Of a stretch of DNA of 64,000 bases, positions 17,497 to 26,668 are shown piece by piece. Positions within the stretch are counted from its first letter, which is position 1, and the number at the start of each line of letters is the position of its first letter. Under the pieces are notes generated by a model. The model was not told the origin of the DNA. It did no database searches and saw nothing but the letters and a program-made list of their open reading frames with translations. This DNA comes from CAVTWY01 sp963738575 (GTDB lineage: Bacteria > Pseudomonadota > Gammaproteobacteria > Burkholderiales > Burkholderiaceae_C), in assembly GCA_963738575.1 (NCBI GenBank), contig CAVTWY010000002.1, positions 372,001 through 436,000 of the forward strand, given 5' to 3'. The position numbers and the translations under genes were made by a program.

Positions 17497-18972
17497 TTGA
17501 AGTCGACCCCCGTACGCGTTGTGCACGTTGCCGCCGAAGCCTATCCGCTGTTGAAAACGGGTGGCCTGGCCGATGTGATGGGTGCACTGCCTGCTGCCCT
17601 TGTGCGCGAAGGCGCCGAAGCGAGGGTGATGCTGCCTGGGTTTGAACCCGTTTTGGATGCACTTGAGTCACCACGCGACGTGGCCACGTTGCCGTCCCCA
17701 TGGGATGCGTCGCCAGTACGGCTTGTGGCTGGTCGCGTCGCATCGCTTGGGGGTCTGACGTGTTACGCCGTGCGTGCTGACACGTTGTACCTTCGCACTG
17801 GGGGGCCCTACGCTGATCCAAATCAAAAGCCCTGGCCTGACAACCACCGCCGGTTCGCGCTGTTGTCGTACGCTGCCGCTCGCCTTGCCGCAGGCGCCGA
17901 CACTGCCTGGCAGCCGCAGGTGGTTCATGGCCACGATTGGCATGCGGGCTTGATGCCCGCGTACTTGCACCATGATCCGTCCGCAGCAACCCGTGTGCGC
18001 AGTGTCTTCACGGTGCACAACTTGGCCTACCAAGGGCTGTTTGCCGCCGACACGTTTGACGATCTTGGGTTGCCAGCCCATGCGTGGTCGATGCAAGGGC
18101 TTGAGTTTCATGGGCAAGTTTCGTTCATGAAGGCCGGCTTGCAACACGCCGACGCTGTCACAACCGTCAGCCCGCGCTATGCACGCGAGATACTGACCGA
18201 GGCCCAAGGGGCAGGGCTGCACGGTGTGTTGGCGTCCCGCGCCAATGGCGTGCAAGGCATCTTGAACGGTGTGGACAGTGCCGTCTGGAACCCAGCAGCT
18301 GACGCCCACCTGGCCGCACCCTACAGCGCCACCAAACCCAACGGCAAAAAGGCCTGCAAGGCAGCCTTGCAGGCCGCGATGGGGCTGGATGCAAATCCCG
18401 ACGCTTTGCTGTTTGGGGTGGTCAGTCGCTTGACGGAACAAAAAGGGCTGCACCTGGTGCAACAAATGCTGCCCGAATTGTTGGCTTTGGGGGGGCAGTT
18501 GGTGGTGCTGGGTAGCGGTGACAGCACCTTGGAGGCCGCCTTTGCCAACGCCGCCCAATTGCATCCAACCCAAGTGGCGTTTCGACTTGGCTTTGACGAG
18601 CCACTGGCGCACCGGATTTATGCGGGCATTGACGTGGTGATGGTGCCGTCGCGTTTTGAGCCTTGTGGTTTGACGCAACTTTATGGTTTGGCCTACGGGG
18701 CCTTGCCGCTGGTGCATCGTGTGGGGGGCTTGGCCGACACCGTGGTGGATGTCAGCCTGGAGCATGTGGATGCCAACGTTGCAACGGGGTTCGTCTTTGA
18801 TCCGTTCACGCTCGAAGAAGCCCAGCGAGCGCTCCGTAGGGCCTTTGCCTTGCACCGGCGTCCGAGCATGTGGCGCAACGTGAGGGCTTGTGCCATGCGG
18901 CAGCATTTTGGCTGGGACACGGCGGCCCTCGCCTACATGGCGCTGTATCGGCAACTGCTGGCCTTGCGCTGA
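17497..18972 (+). CDS. glgA: Glycogen synthase (ADP-glucose)
   Basis: GlgA extends alpha-1,4-glucan from ADP-glucose. The GT5 signature KTGGLADVMGALP lies near the N-terminus, HGHDWHAGL is the acceptor-domain motif, and the C-terminal half has RLTEQKG, PSRFEPCGLTQLYGLAYG and VGGLADTV. No ATG lies before the conserved start, so a TTG at 17497 with GAGG about 8 bases upstream is proposed, giving 491 residues. It forms a two-gene unit with glgC. Branching enzyme and phosphorylase genes are not in the window. Confidence 0.92.
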   Translation: MKSTPVRVVHVAAEAYPLLKTGGLADVMGALPAALVREGAEARVMLPGFEPVLDALESPRDVATLPSPWDASPVRLVAGRVASLGGLTCYAVRADTLYLRTGGPYADPNQKPWPDNHRRFALLSYAAARLAAGADTAWQPQVVHGHDWHAGLMPAYLHHDPSAATRVRSVFTVHNLAYQGLFAADTFDDLGLPAHAWSMQGLEFHGQVSFMKAGLQHADAVTTVSPRYAREILTEAQGAGLHGVLASRANGVQGILNGVDSAVWNPAADAHLAAPYSATKPNGKKACKAALQAAMGLDANPDALLFGVVSRLTEQKGLHLVQQMLPELLALGGQLVVLGSGDSTLEAAFANAAQLHPTQVAFRLGFDEPLAHRIYAGIDVVMVPSRFEPCGLTQLYGLAYGALPLVHRVGGLADTVVDVSLEHVDANVATGFVFDPFTLEEAQRALRRAFALHRRPSMWRNVRACAMRQHFGWDTAALAYMALYRQLLALR

Positions 18973-19020
18973 CACCCAAGTTGACGTGACGCGGTATCGG
19001 CCGCGTGGTAACTTCACCCG

Positions 19021-19812
19021 GTGAGCTTGATGCAATCCACCTCCCCAGCACACACCGCCGCCTCGCCCGACGCCACAGCCCTTGCAAGGGCTTCACTCCG
19101 AGCCGAGCGCGTTGATGCATTGCGCGGTTTGGCCGTGTTGTGGATGGCCATCTACCACTTTAACTTTGACTTGAATCACTTGGGGCTTACGGTGCCCAAG
19201 CAGCGCTTCTTCGTCGAACCGTTTTGGGTTTGGCAACGCGTCTCGATCTTGAGTTTGTTTTTGTTTGTTGCTGGTGTTGCCTTGGCGTTGGCCATCGCCC
19301 AACAGCAATCGTGGCCACAGTTTTTTAAGCGTTGGTTGCAACTCGTGGGCGCTGCCACCTTGGTGTCACTTGGATCGTGGTGGGTGTTTCCGCAAGACTG
19401 GATTTGGTTTGGTGTGCTGCACGCCATGGTCCTGATGCTCTTGTTGGCGCGATCGTTGTTGGCGATCGTCGACCTGCGCGCCGGCCTGGTGGCTATTGCC
19501 TGCACGCTGCTTGCGTTGCCGTGGATGGCACGCGCACCGTATTGGGACGCTGCGTGGCTGCGGTGGATTGGGCTGGGCGTGATCAAACCCGTCACGCAAG
19601 ACTGGGTGCCACTGATGCCTTGGTTTGGCGTGTTGCTGTTGGGGGTTGCTGCGGGGCAGTACCTCGCGCGCCACCACGGCGCCTGGTTGCATGCACCGCT
19701 GGGTGCGGGCGCACGGCCGCTGGTGACCCTGGGGCGCTGGTCGCTGCTGTTTTACCTGTTGCATCAGCCCCTCTTTTTTGCCCTTTTGAACGGATACAAA
19801 ACACTTCGATGA
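19021..19812 (+). CDS. DUF1624 / HGSNAT-like membrane acyltransferase
   Basis: This 263-residue protein has about seven hydrophobic segments. Its N-terminal motif RVDALRGLAVLWMAIYHFNFDL is typical of DUF1624, related to heparan-alpha-glucosaminide N-acetyltransferase. The family may transfer acetyl groups to sugars or lipids across the membrane, and the substrate here is unknown. A GTG start at 19021 is used. The stop overlaps the rlmB start (ATGA), so the two are co-translated although functionally unrelated. Confidence 0.75.
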   Translation: MSLMQSTSPAHTAASPDATALARASLRAERVDALRGLAVLWMAIYHFNFDLNHLGLTVPKQRFFVEPFWVWQRVSILSLFLFVAGVALALAIAQQQSWPQFFKRWLQLVGAATLVSLGSWWVFPQDWIWFGVLHAMVLMLLLARSLLAIVDLRAGLVAIACTLLALPWMARAPYWDAAWLRWIGLGVIKPVTQDWVPLMPWFGVLLLGVAAGQYLARHHGAWLHAPLGAGARPLVTLGRWSLLFYLLHQPLFFALLNGYKTLR

Positions 19813-20576
19813 GCGACACCAAAAATAAATCGCGTGACATGGCACTGTATGGCTTTCACGCTGTGGGTGTGCGGTTGCGCATTGCCCCCGAAACCGTGCG
19901 CGAGGTGCACCTTGACCCCACCCGACGCGATGCCCGCATGCGGCAATTTGCCGAGCGTGCGCGGGCCGCTGGTGTCGTCATCGTCGACAGTGACGACCAA
20001 CGCTTGTCGCGCATGGCCAAGTCACCGCGCCACCAGGGTGTGGTGGCGCTGGCAGCGCCACTGGCTGTTCGCACCAGCATGGACGACGTCTTGGACGACG
20101 TGGAAAAGGCCGGTGACGTGCCTCTGGTTTTGGTGCTGGACGGCATCACCGACCCCCACAATCTGGGTGCTTGCCTGCGCGTGGCAGACGGCGCCGGGGC
20201 CCACATGGTGATTGCGCCGCGTGACCACGCGGTGGGTCTCAACGCGACGGTGGCCAAAGTCGCCAGTGGCGCTGCGGAATCAGTGCCTTACTTGATGGTG
20301 ACCAACTTGTCGCGAACGCTGGGCGAGCTTAAAGAGCGCGGTTTGCGCGTCGTGGGCGCCAGTGACGACGCGATGGACTCGCTGTATGACGTTGACCTGC
20401 GCCAACCCACCGCGCTGGTCCTGGGCGCCGAGGGGCCAGGCATGCGACAGCTGACGCGCAAAAACTGCGACCAATTGGTGCGAATTCCCATGCGCGGCGC
20501 TGTCGAGAGTTTGAACGTGTCAGTGGCTTCGGGTGTTTGCCTCTACGAGGCTGCCCGGCAGCGCGAAGCCTCCTGA
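19809..20576 (+). CDS. rlmB: 23S rRNA 2'-O-methyltransferase RlmB (SpoU family)
   Basis: RlmB methylates the 2'-O of G2251 in 23S rRNA. The 255-residue product has a small N-terminal substrate-binding domain (LYGFHAVGVRLR) and the knotted SpoU domain with LVLDGITDPHNLGACLRVADGAG, LVLGAEGPGM and the C-terminal motif IPMRGAVESLNVSVASGV. The start ATG overlaps the upstream stop codon. A tRNA Gm18-type relative cannot be fully excluded, but the N-terminal domain favours RlmB. Confidence 0.9.
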   Translation: MSDTKNKSRDMALYGFHAVGVRLRIAPETVREVHLDPTRRDARMRQFAERARAAGVVIVDSDDQRLSRMAKSPRHQGVVALAAPLAVRTSMDDVLDDVEKAGDVPLVLVLDGITDPHNLGACLRVADGAGAHMVIAPRDHAVGLNATVAKVASGAAESVPYLMVTNLSRTLGELKERGLRVVGASDDAMDSLYDVDLRQPTALVLGAEGPGMRQLTRKNCDQLVRIPMRGAVESLNVSVASGVCLYEAARQREAS

Positions 20577-20761
20577 GCTGTTTTCAAGGCCTGTTGCGTG
20601 TGGCTTTGAAGGTGGACGAAGCTGCCGTTTGATCGCGTTGGCGTTCGACGCATTTGCATGGCTGCTTCTGAGCCTTCGAAGTTGCCCCAGGCCGCTCGCT
20701 GGCATGATCCTGCGTTGCCGAGCGTTAGCTTGGCTCATTCTTGCTTAGGAGCATCGATCCC

Positions 20762-21313
20762 ATGTCAGACATCGTCATCGTTTACCACAGCGGCTATGGC
20801 CACACCAAGAAAATCGCCGAAACCGTGGCGGCTGGCGCGGGCGCCAAGTTGTTGCCCATCGATGCCGAAGGCAATTTGCCTGATGGCGGCTGGGACGCCT
20901 TGAACGCCGCCAAAATGGTGGTTTTCGGCAGCCCGACCTACATGGGCATGGCGTCTTGGCAGTTCAAGAAGTTTGCCGACGCAACCAGCAAAGTTTGGTT
21001 CACCATGGGTTGGAAGGACAAATTGGCGGCTGGGTTCACCAACAGCGCGTCGATCAGTGGCGACAAACTGTCGACCCTTCACTACTTCTTCACGCTGAGC
21101 CAGCAGCATGGCATGTTGTGGGTGGGTAGTGGCATGGTCCCCAGCAACAACAAGGCGGCAACCCGCGACGATCTCAATTACGTGTCTGCGTCGGCTGGCC
21201 TGATGACAGTGAGCCCATCTGATGCGTCGGTTGACGAGATTCCTGCTGGCGACTTGGCCACTGCCAAAGCTTATGGCGAGCGACTGAAGGCAGTGACGGC
21301 GCGCCGCGGCTGA
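20762..21313 (+). CDS. Flavodoxin-family NAD(P)H-quinone oxidoreductase-like protein
   Basis: This 183-residue flavodoxin-fold protein binds FMN through the phosphate loop YHSGYGHTKKIAE near the N-terminus. VVFGSPTYMGMASWQFKKF corresponds to the second FMN loop and resembles WrbA-type quinone reductases. The ATG at 20762 has AGGAG 10 bases upstream. The 185 bases before it hold no recognised gene. A strong terminator follows. Confidence 0.85.
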   Translation: MSDIVIVYHSGYGHTKKIAETVAAGAGAKLLPIDAEGNLPDGGWDALNAAKMVVFGSPTYMGMASWQFKKFADATSKVWFTMGWKDKLAAGFTNSASISGDKLSTLHYFFTLSQQHGMLWVGSGMVPSNNKAATRDDLNYVSASAGLMTVSPSDASVDEIPAGDLATAKAYGERLKAVTARRG

Positions 21314-21347
21314 TTGCACGGCTTGGCCTTAACGGCCCACCCTATAG

Positions 21348-21380
21348 AGCGCTGCCTGGCGACCGGCAGCGCTTTTTGTT
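21348..21380 (+). terminator. Rho-independent terminator after the flavodoxin gene
   Basis: An 8-bp perfect stem (AGCGCTGC 21348-21355 with GCAGCGCT 21366-21373) with a 10-base loop is followed by TTTTTGTTTT. It lies 35 bases after the stop codon and separates this gene from the convergent chromate-transporter operon. Confidence 0.9.
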
Positions 21381-21391
21381 TTGAGCGAGCA

Positions 21392-21946
21392 TCACTGCAA
21401 CCAGCCCAGGGCCCCTACAACGGCACCCGCTGCCACCAGCAAGACGGGCGCGATTTTGGTTCGCCAAGTCAACACGGCGCTTGCGACAACCAAGACGGCA
21501 CCAGGCAACAGCGACACATCGGAGGCAGTCGACAACGACTGGTACAACACCCAAGACGTCGCCATCAACAGCCCCAGCGTGATGGGCATGACTCCCGCCA
21601 CGAAAGCACGCACGCCAATGGCTTCACGATGGGTGTTGATCCAGCGCGAAGCACCAAGGGCCACGACGGTGCTTGGCAGCAGCATGCCCAACAGCGTCAC
21701 CGCAGCGCCCATCAACCCCGCAACTTGAAACCCCACCACAGGGACAAACAACAAATTGGGCCCCGGTGCGGCCTGTGCCAACGCCACCGACGACGAAAAG
21801 GTCGCGTCAGTGACCCAACTTTTTTCGGTGACGACGTATCGGTGCATGTCGGACACCGTGGTGATCGCACCACCCACTGACAACATGGACAACATTAAAA
21901 AGTGGCCGAAAAGGCTCCACCAGTCAGCGGCAGAAAGTTCGTTCAC
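21392..21946 (-). CDS. Chromate transporter, short-chain ChrA half (distal)
   Basis: This 184-residue membrane protein is one half of a two-part CHR-family transporter. The family pattern is visible: LFGHFLMLSMLSVGGA in the first helix and ALAQAAPGPNLLFVPVVGFQ with the conserved APGPN. The GTG start at 21946 overlaps the stop of the preceding half (GTGA). Paired short-chain CHR proteins act together in the inner membrane. Chromate is the named substrate of the family, but this pair is untested and could move another anion. Confidence 0.85.
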   Translation of the reverse strand: MNELSAADWWSLFGHFLMLSMLSVGGAITTVSDMHRYVVTEKSWVTDATFSSSVALAQAAPGPNLLFVPVVGFQVAGLMGAAVTLLGMLLPSTVVALGASRWINTHREAIGVRAFVAGVMPITLGLLMATSWVLYQSLSTASDVSLLPGAVLVVASAVLTWRTKIAPVLLVAAGAVVGALGWLQ

Positions 21947-22548
21947 CGCGACCCTTTGCGTGACAGGCGCCACCACGCAAAACCGCATGCAACGCCGCCC
22001 AGACCCAACACCACGAGCGCCATAGGCCATCGCAGCACCGCCATCACCAAGGCGCTGCTCAGCGCGAGCACTGCGCAGGCAACTGGGCCCATGGGGTTGC
22101 CTCGCAGCGATGGCAAAAGCTTGAGGGCCATGCCCAACACCAATCCAGCGGCCACCGCCCCCATGCCACGCAAAGCGCCTGCAGCAGCTGCGTGTTGCGA
22201 TAAACCCGCGTAGGCGGCTGCCAGCAGCAACACAATCACCAAAGGGGCCGCCAGCATGCCCAGCAGCGCTGCCGCTGCACCTCGCCAACCAAAAAATCGA
22301 TCACCAATGATGAGCGACAGGTTCACTACATTGGGCCCGGGTAAAACCTGCGAAATTGACAGCAATTCGACGTACTGGGTCGGCGTAAGCCACTGCTCAC
22401 GTTCCACCAGGGTGTGGTTCGTCACAGCCAGCACACCGCCAAATCCCTGCAACGCCATTTTGTTAAAAACCCAAGCCAGGTGACGCAACGAGCGCGGGTG
22501 GCGGGCCCCGAGCACTTGACGCACGGGCCGCTGTATTGGATCGCTCAA
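21943..22548 (-). CDS. Chromate transporter, short-chain ChrA half (proximal)
   Basis: This 201-residue protein is the first half of the two-part CHR transporter. It shows FNKMALQGFGGVLAV, EREQWLTPTQYVELLSISQVLPGPNVVNLSLIIG (with the conserved PGPN), and about five hydrophobic segments. Its ATG overlaps the stop codon of the upstream dehydrogenase gene by 4 bases, and its stop overlaps the start of the distal half. All three genes therefore form a tightly coupled operon. Confidence 0.87.
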   Translation of the reverse strand: MSDPIQRPVRQVLGARHPRSLRHLAWVFNKMALQGFGGVLAVTNHTLVEREQWLTPTQYVELLSISQVLPGPNVVNLSLIIGDRFFGWRGAAAALLGMLAAPLVIVLLLAAAYAGLSQHAAAAGALRGMGAVAAGLVLGMALKLLPSLRGNPMGPVACAVLALSSALVMAVLRWPMALVVLGLGGVACGFAWWRLSRKGSR

Positions 22549-23552
22549 CGGATCACCTTCAGCGCCTCGGGGTTGACAATGTTTGTCGGCTGAAGGTTGA
22601 CGAAGTTCACCACGTTGTCAAAGGCGGCACCAAAGTAGCGTTCGTAAGTGTCCAACTCGACGTAGCCGATGTGCGGCGTGCACACGGCGTTTTCGAGCCG
22701 CAGCAGCGGGTGCCCCTGCAAGATGGGCTCGGTTTCAAAGACGTCCACGGCGGCCATGCCTGGCCGACCGCGATTCAGCGCCGCGACGAGTGCGTTTTCA
22801 ACCACCAATTCGGCGCGCGACGTGTTGACAAACAAGGCTGTCGATTTCATGTAGGACAGGAGCTCGGCCGTGACCACGCCGCGCGTACTTGGCAACAAGC
22901 GCAAGTGAACGCTCAAGACGTCGGCGTCGGCAAAAAAAGTGGCAATGCCGTCAGCCGCTTCGTACCCATCGGCCTTGGCTTGTTCTCGGGAGGCGTCGCG
23001 ACCCCAAACCACCACCCGCATGCCAAAGGCTCGCCCATAACCCGCCACCAGTTTGCCAATGCGTCCATAACCCCAAACGCCCAGTGTTCGACCCGAAAGT
23101 AAAACCCCCAAGCCAAAGTTGGGCGGCATGGATGATGATTTGAGCCCAGACTGCTGCCATGCGCCATGCTTGAGGTTGCCAATGTATTGAGGCAGTCGCC
23201 GCATGGACGCCATGATCAGGGCCCACGTCAACTCGGCCGCAGCCGTGGGCGAGCCAACACCCTCGGCCACGGCAATGCCCAGTTGGGTGCACGCCTCGAC
23301 ATCAATGTGAGGCGACACCCTGCCAGTTTGCGAGATCAGCTTCAGCTTGGGCAGCTTTTCAAGCAACTGGCGTGGAAATGCCGTGCGCTCGCGGATCAGG
23401 ACAAGCACTTCGGCGTCTCGCAGGCGCACCGCCAACTGGCCGATGCCTTTGACGTTGTTGGTGAAGACCTTGGCCTGCAAATGCCCCAACACGCTCGCAC
23501 ATTTGAGTTTGCGAACGGCGTCTTGGTAGTCGTCGAGAATGATGATGTTCAT
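22545..23552 (-). CDS. D-2-hydroxyacid dehydrogenase family protein
   Basis: This 335-residue NAD-dependent oxidoreductase resembles phosphoglycerate/glyoxylate reductases. The Rossmann motif GVWGYGRIGKLVAGYGRAFG is central. The catalytic residues appear as Arg in NTSRAELV, Glu in DVFETEPI and His in TPHIGYVE. The substrate is not evident. It starts at ATG 23552 and overlaps the first chromate-transporter half by 4 bases, an unusual coupling. Confidence 0.88.
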   Translation of the reverse strand: MNIIILDDYQDAVRKLKCASVLGHLQAKVFTNNVKGIGQLAVRLRDAEVLVLIRERTAFPRQLLEKLPKLKLISQTGRVSPHIDVEACTQLGIAVAEGVGSPTAAAELTWALIMASMRRLPQYIGNLKHGAWQQSGLKSSSMPPNFGLGVLLSGRTLGVWGYGRIGKLVAGYGRAFGMRVVVWGRDASREQAKADGYEAADGIATFFADADVLSVHLRLLPSTRGVVTAELLSYMKSTALFVNTSRAELVVENALVAALNRGRPGMAAVDVFETEPILQGHPLLRLENAVCTPHIGYVELDTYERYFGAAFDNVVNFVNLQPTNIVNPEALKVIR

Positions 23553-23650
23553 GGCGTCACGCGGCGCATTTTGCACCCCGCGACGATGCGAGCCCGTTCC
23601 CGGCACACAATCGGGCACAATTTTTTGGCTTCAATCCTTGGAGAATCTCG

Positions 23651-24160
23651 ATGTCCCTGTCCATGCACGCCATCACGGCCCCCGTTTTTGATCGCATGCT
23701 AAATAACATGCTGGCATGGCTTGATCGCGCCGAGGCCCACGCCACCCAACGAAAATTTGACGCAGCGTCTTTTTTAAGCATGAAGTTGGCGCCAGACATG
23801 CTGCCACTGGTGCGCCAGGTGCAAATCGCTACCGATTCCTGCAAGGGCTGCATGGCCCGTCTTGCCGGCGTAGAAATTCCGTCGTGGCCCGACGACGAAG
23901 CCACGATGGACGACGTGCGTGCCAGGGTGCGCAAGGCAATTGCCTACGTTGCGACGTTCACGTCAACCCAAATTGACGCCGGAGAATCTCGCGCGATCAC
24001 CGTGCCCATGCGCAACCGCGACCCGCTGCAGTTTGTGGGGGACGACTATGTGCGTGCGTGGGCCATGCCCAATTTTTACTTTCACACCACCGCCACCTAC
24101 ATGCTGTTGCGGCACGCGGGGGTCGAGCTCGGCAAGAGTGACTTTTTGGGCAGCCGCTGA
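23651..24160 (+). CDS. DUF1993 family protein
   Basis: This 169-residue cytoplasmic protein matches the DUF1993 family: HAITAPVFDRMLNNMLAWLDRAEAHA at the start, then LAPDMLPLVRQVQIATDSCKG, and PNFYFHTTATYMLLRHAGVELGKSDFLG at the end. The helical bundle with conserved histidines recalls DinB-like folds, but its function is unknown. TTGGAG precedes the ATG. It is divergent from the dehydrogenase operon and 18 bases before the acylase gene. Confidence 0.85.
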   Translation: MSLSMHAITAPVFDRMLNNMLAWLDRAEAHATQRKFDAASFLSMKLAPDMLPLVRQVQIATDSCKGCMARLAGVEIPSWPDDEATMDDVRARVRKAIAYVATFTSTQIDAGESRAITVPMRNRDPLQFVGDDYVRAWAMPNFYFHTTATYMLLRHAGVELGKSDFLGSR

Positions 24161-24178
24161 ACCACTGAAGGACGCGCT

Positions 24179-26623
24179 ATGAAGTGGCTTTTTCGCACCG
24201 TGCTTTGGCTTTTGCTGGTGGCACTGATTGGCGCGGCGATCGTCGCATGGTTGTACGTGCGCCTCGCAACACCGCGCACAAAAGGCGATATGGCGCTGCC
24301 GGGCGCGTCGGCAGAATTGCGCATCGAACGCGATGCCCACGGCATCCCCACCATCCGTGCCGCGTCGGTTCGAGATGCTATGTATGGCTTGGGCGTCGTG
24401 CATGCCCAAGATCGTTTGTGGCAGCTAGAGACCCACAAACGCATTGGCTCGGGTCGCTTGGCGCAAGCATTTGGCGACGCGGCGCTTGAGTCGGACAAGT
24501 TTCTTCGTTCGCTGGGGGTAAAGCGTGCTGCCGAAAAGCAGTGGGCGCAGACCAAGGGCGAGGCCCGCGAGGTCATTGAGGCTTACACCGCAGGTGTCAA
24601 CGACGTCATCACGCATCAAACCAAAGCCCGCCCTCCGGAGATGATCATTCTGGGGCTCACACCCGAGCCATGGACACCCGCAGACACCCTGGCCTGGTCA
24701 ACGATGATGGCGTGGGACTTGGGTGGCAATTGGGGCACCGAATTGCAGCGCATGCGTCTTTCTCTCAAATTGCCCGTGGATCGGGTTCACGAAGCGATAC
24801 CACCTTACCCGGGCGACAAACCCTTGGTAACCACTGACTTTGCGGCGCTGTACCAAAGCCTCAAGTTGGACGCTTCGCAAACTGCGCAGGCCTTTGACGA
24901 CGTGATTCAGCAAATGCTGGCGGCTGCGCCGCCGTCGGGCATTGAGGGTTTGGGTTCCAACAACTGGGTGCTGGCTGGCAGCCGCACCACGACGGGCAAG
25001 CCCTTGCTGGCCAATGACCCTCACTTGAAGCTCAGCGCGCCAGCGCTCTGGTACTTTGCCCGTTTGGAGGCGCCTGGGCTTAGCGTGGCCGGTGCCACGA
25101 TGCCCGGATTGCCCACGGTGGTGTTGGGTCAAAACCAAAACATTGCCTGGGGCTTTACCAACACGGGCCCGGACGTGCAAGACGTTTACCTTGAACAACT
25201 CGACCCTGCGGACCCTTCCAGATACCTCACGCCCAGCGGCATGGCCGCATTCGAGCAGGTGGAGGAGACCATTCAGGTCAAAGGCAAGCCCGATATCAAG
25301 TACGTGGCGCGCACCTCGCGAAACGGTCCGGTGCTTTCTGACGCGGGCACAGTCAATGACGTGCTCGGCCCCAAAAGCAAACCGTCCTACGCCATCACCT
25401 TGCGTTGGACCGCGCTCGACATTGACGTCGACCCCGTTGGTGTTGGCCTGGCCATGATGCGCGCTGACACCGTGAAGGCCTTTGTGCAGGCCACACGCAC
25501 CTGGGTCGCTCCGATGCAAAGCATGGTGGTTGCTGACAAATCGGGCGCCATTGGTTATGTGGCGCCCGGGCGCGTGCCGCTGCGGGGCCCCGAGCATGAT
25601 TTGAAGGGGCAAGTGCCTGCGCTGGGTTGGCTGGCCAAGTACGACTGGGTGGGTTATGTTGACGTCGATCAAACCCCGCGCGAGATGGACCCGGCACGTG
25701 GCTGGATCGCCACGGCCAACCATCGCATTCATGCACCCGACTACCCACACTACCTGACCAACGAATGGGCATCGCCGTTTCGCCAGCAACGCATCGAGCA
25801 ATTGCTTGAGTCCAAACCCAAACACAGCCTCAACGATTTGCGTGAGATGCACGCCGATGTCAAGTCATTGGCATCTTTGCCCTTGCTGCCTTGGTTGCAA
25901 AAGGCGAAGTCGACGCATGCCTTGGCTGCTGCAGCGCACACGCAAATGCAAGGTTTCGATGGCACGATGGCGGCGGGCAGGGCGGCTCCCGTCATTTATT
26001 GGGCTTGGTTGCGACAGATCACCCAGGGCTTGATGGCCGACGAATTGGGTGCATCGTATTACGAGCGCACCACGGCTGGCCGTCAGTTTCGGGACGCCGT
26101 CGAAGGCGCTTTGGCCCGCAACGACGCCTGGTGGTGCGACGACAAAACCACGCCTGCCGTCGAAACCTGCGAAGTGCAGAACGACGCAGCCTTTGCGCGG
26201 GCCCTTGACGAATTGCAAGGGTTGCTCGGCGGTGATGTATCAAAGTGGCGTTGGGGTGACGTTCATCAAGCAAGGTCCGAGCACCGACCGTTCAGCCGCG
26301 TGAAGCCCCTGGCGAAGTTTTTTGAACTGCGCACACCCAGCAGTGGAGACACCTACACCATCAACGTGGCGCGGGTCAACTACAAAGCTGACGCCACCAC
26401 CGGCGAGCGCTACCTCAACGAGCATGGCCCTTCGCTGCGCGCTTTGTACGACTTGGGTGATGTCTCGCAGTCCAAGTTCATGCATTCCACGGGGCAATCT
26501 GGTTTGTTCTGGGATGTTCACTACCGGGACTTTGTTGAGCCTTGGACCAGGGTTGAATACATTCCAGTTTGGGCTTCAGCGGCGCCTCAGCAAACGCTGG
26601 TGATTCGCAAAGCGTCCGAGTAG
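24179..26623 (+). CDS. Penicillin acylase family amidohydrolase
   Basis: This 814-residue N-terminal-nucleophile hydrolase is made as a precursor and self-cleaved. A hydrophobic N-terminal segment (WLFRTVLWLLLVALIGAAIVAWLY) exports or anchors it. The alpha chain contains ERDAHGIPTIRA and the YGLGVVHAQDRLWQLE motif. The cleavage site is Gly259-Ser260, in front of NNWVLAGSRT, where Ser260 becomes the catalytic beta-chain N-terminus. Relatives cleave penicillins, acyl-homoserine lactones or other acyl amides, and the substrate cannot be read from the sequence. Confidence 0.9.
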   Translation: MKWLFRTVLWLLLVALIGAAIVAWLYVRLATPRTKGDMALPGASAELRIERDAHGIPTIRAASVRDAMYGLGVVHAQDRLWQLETHKRIGSGRLAQAFGDAALESDKFLRSLGVKRAAEKQWAQTKGEAREVIEAYTAGVNDVITHQTKARPPEMIILGLTPEPWTPADTLAWSTMMAWDLGGNWGTELQRMRLSLKLPVDRVHEAIPPYPGDKPLVTTDFAALYQSLKLDASQTAQAFDDVIQQMLAAAPPSGIEGLGSNNWVLAGSRTTTGKPLLANDPHLKLSAPALWYFARLEAPGLSVAGATMPGLPTVVLGQNQNIAWGFTNTGPDVQDVYLEQLDPADPSRYLTPSGMAAFEQVEETIQVKGKPDIKYVARTSRNGPVLSDAGTVNDVLGPKSKPSYAITLRWTALDIDVDPVGVGLAMMRADTVKAFVQATRTWVAPMQSMVVADKSGAIGYVAPGRVPLRGPEHDLKGQVPALGWLAKYDWVGYVDVDQTPREMDPARGWIATANHRIHAPDYPHYLTNEWASPFRQQRIEQLLESKPKHSLNDLREMHADVKSLASLPLLPWLQKAKSTHALAAAAHTQMQGFDGTMAAGRAAPVIYWAWLRQITQGLMADELGASYYERTTAGRQFRDAVEGALARNDAWWCDDKTTPAVETCEVQNDAAFARALDELQGLLGGDVSKWRWGDVHQARSEHRPFSRVKPLAKFFELRTPSSGDTYTINVARVNYKADATTGERYLNEHGPSLRALYDLGDVSQSKFMHSTGQSGLFWDVHYRDFVEPWTRVEYIPVWASAAPQQTLVIRKASE

Positions 26624-26668
26624 GCAACCTTGGCTGCGCAGCGTCAACCACACCTCTAGAATCGAGCC

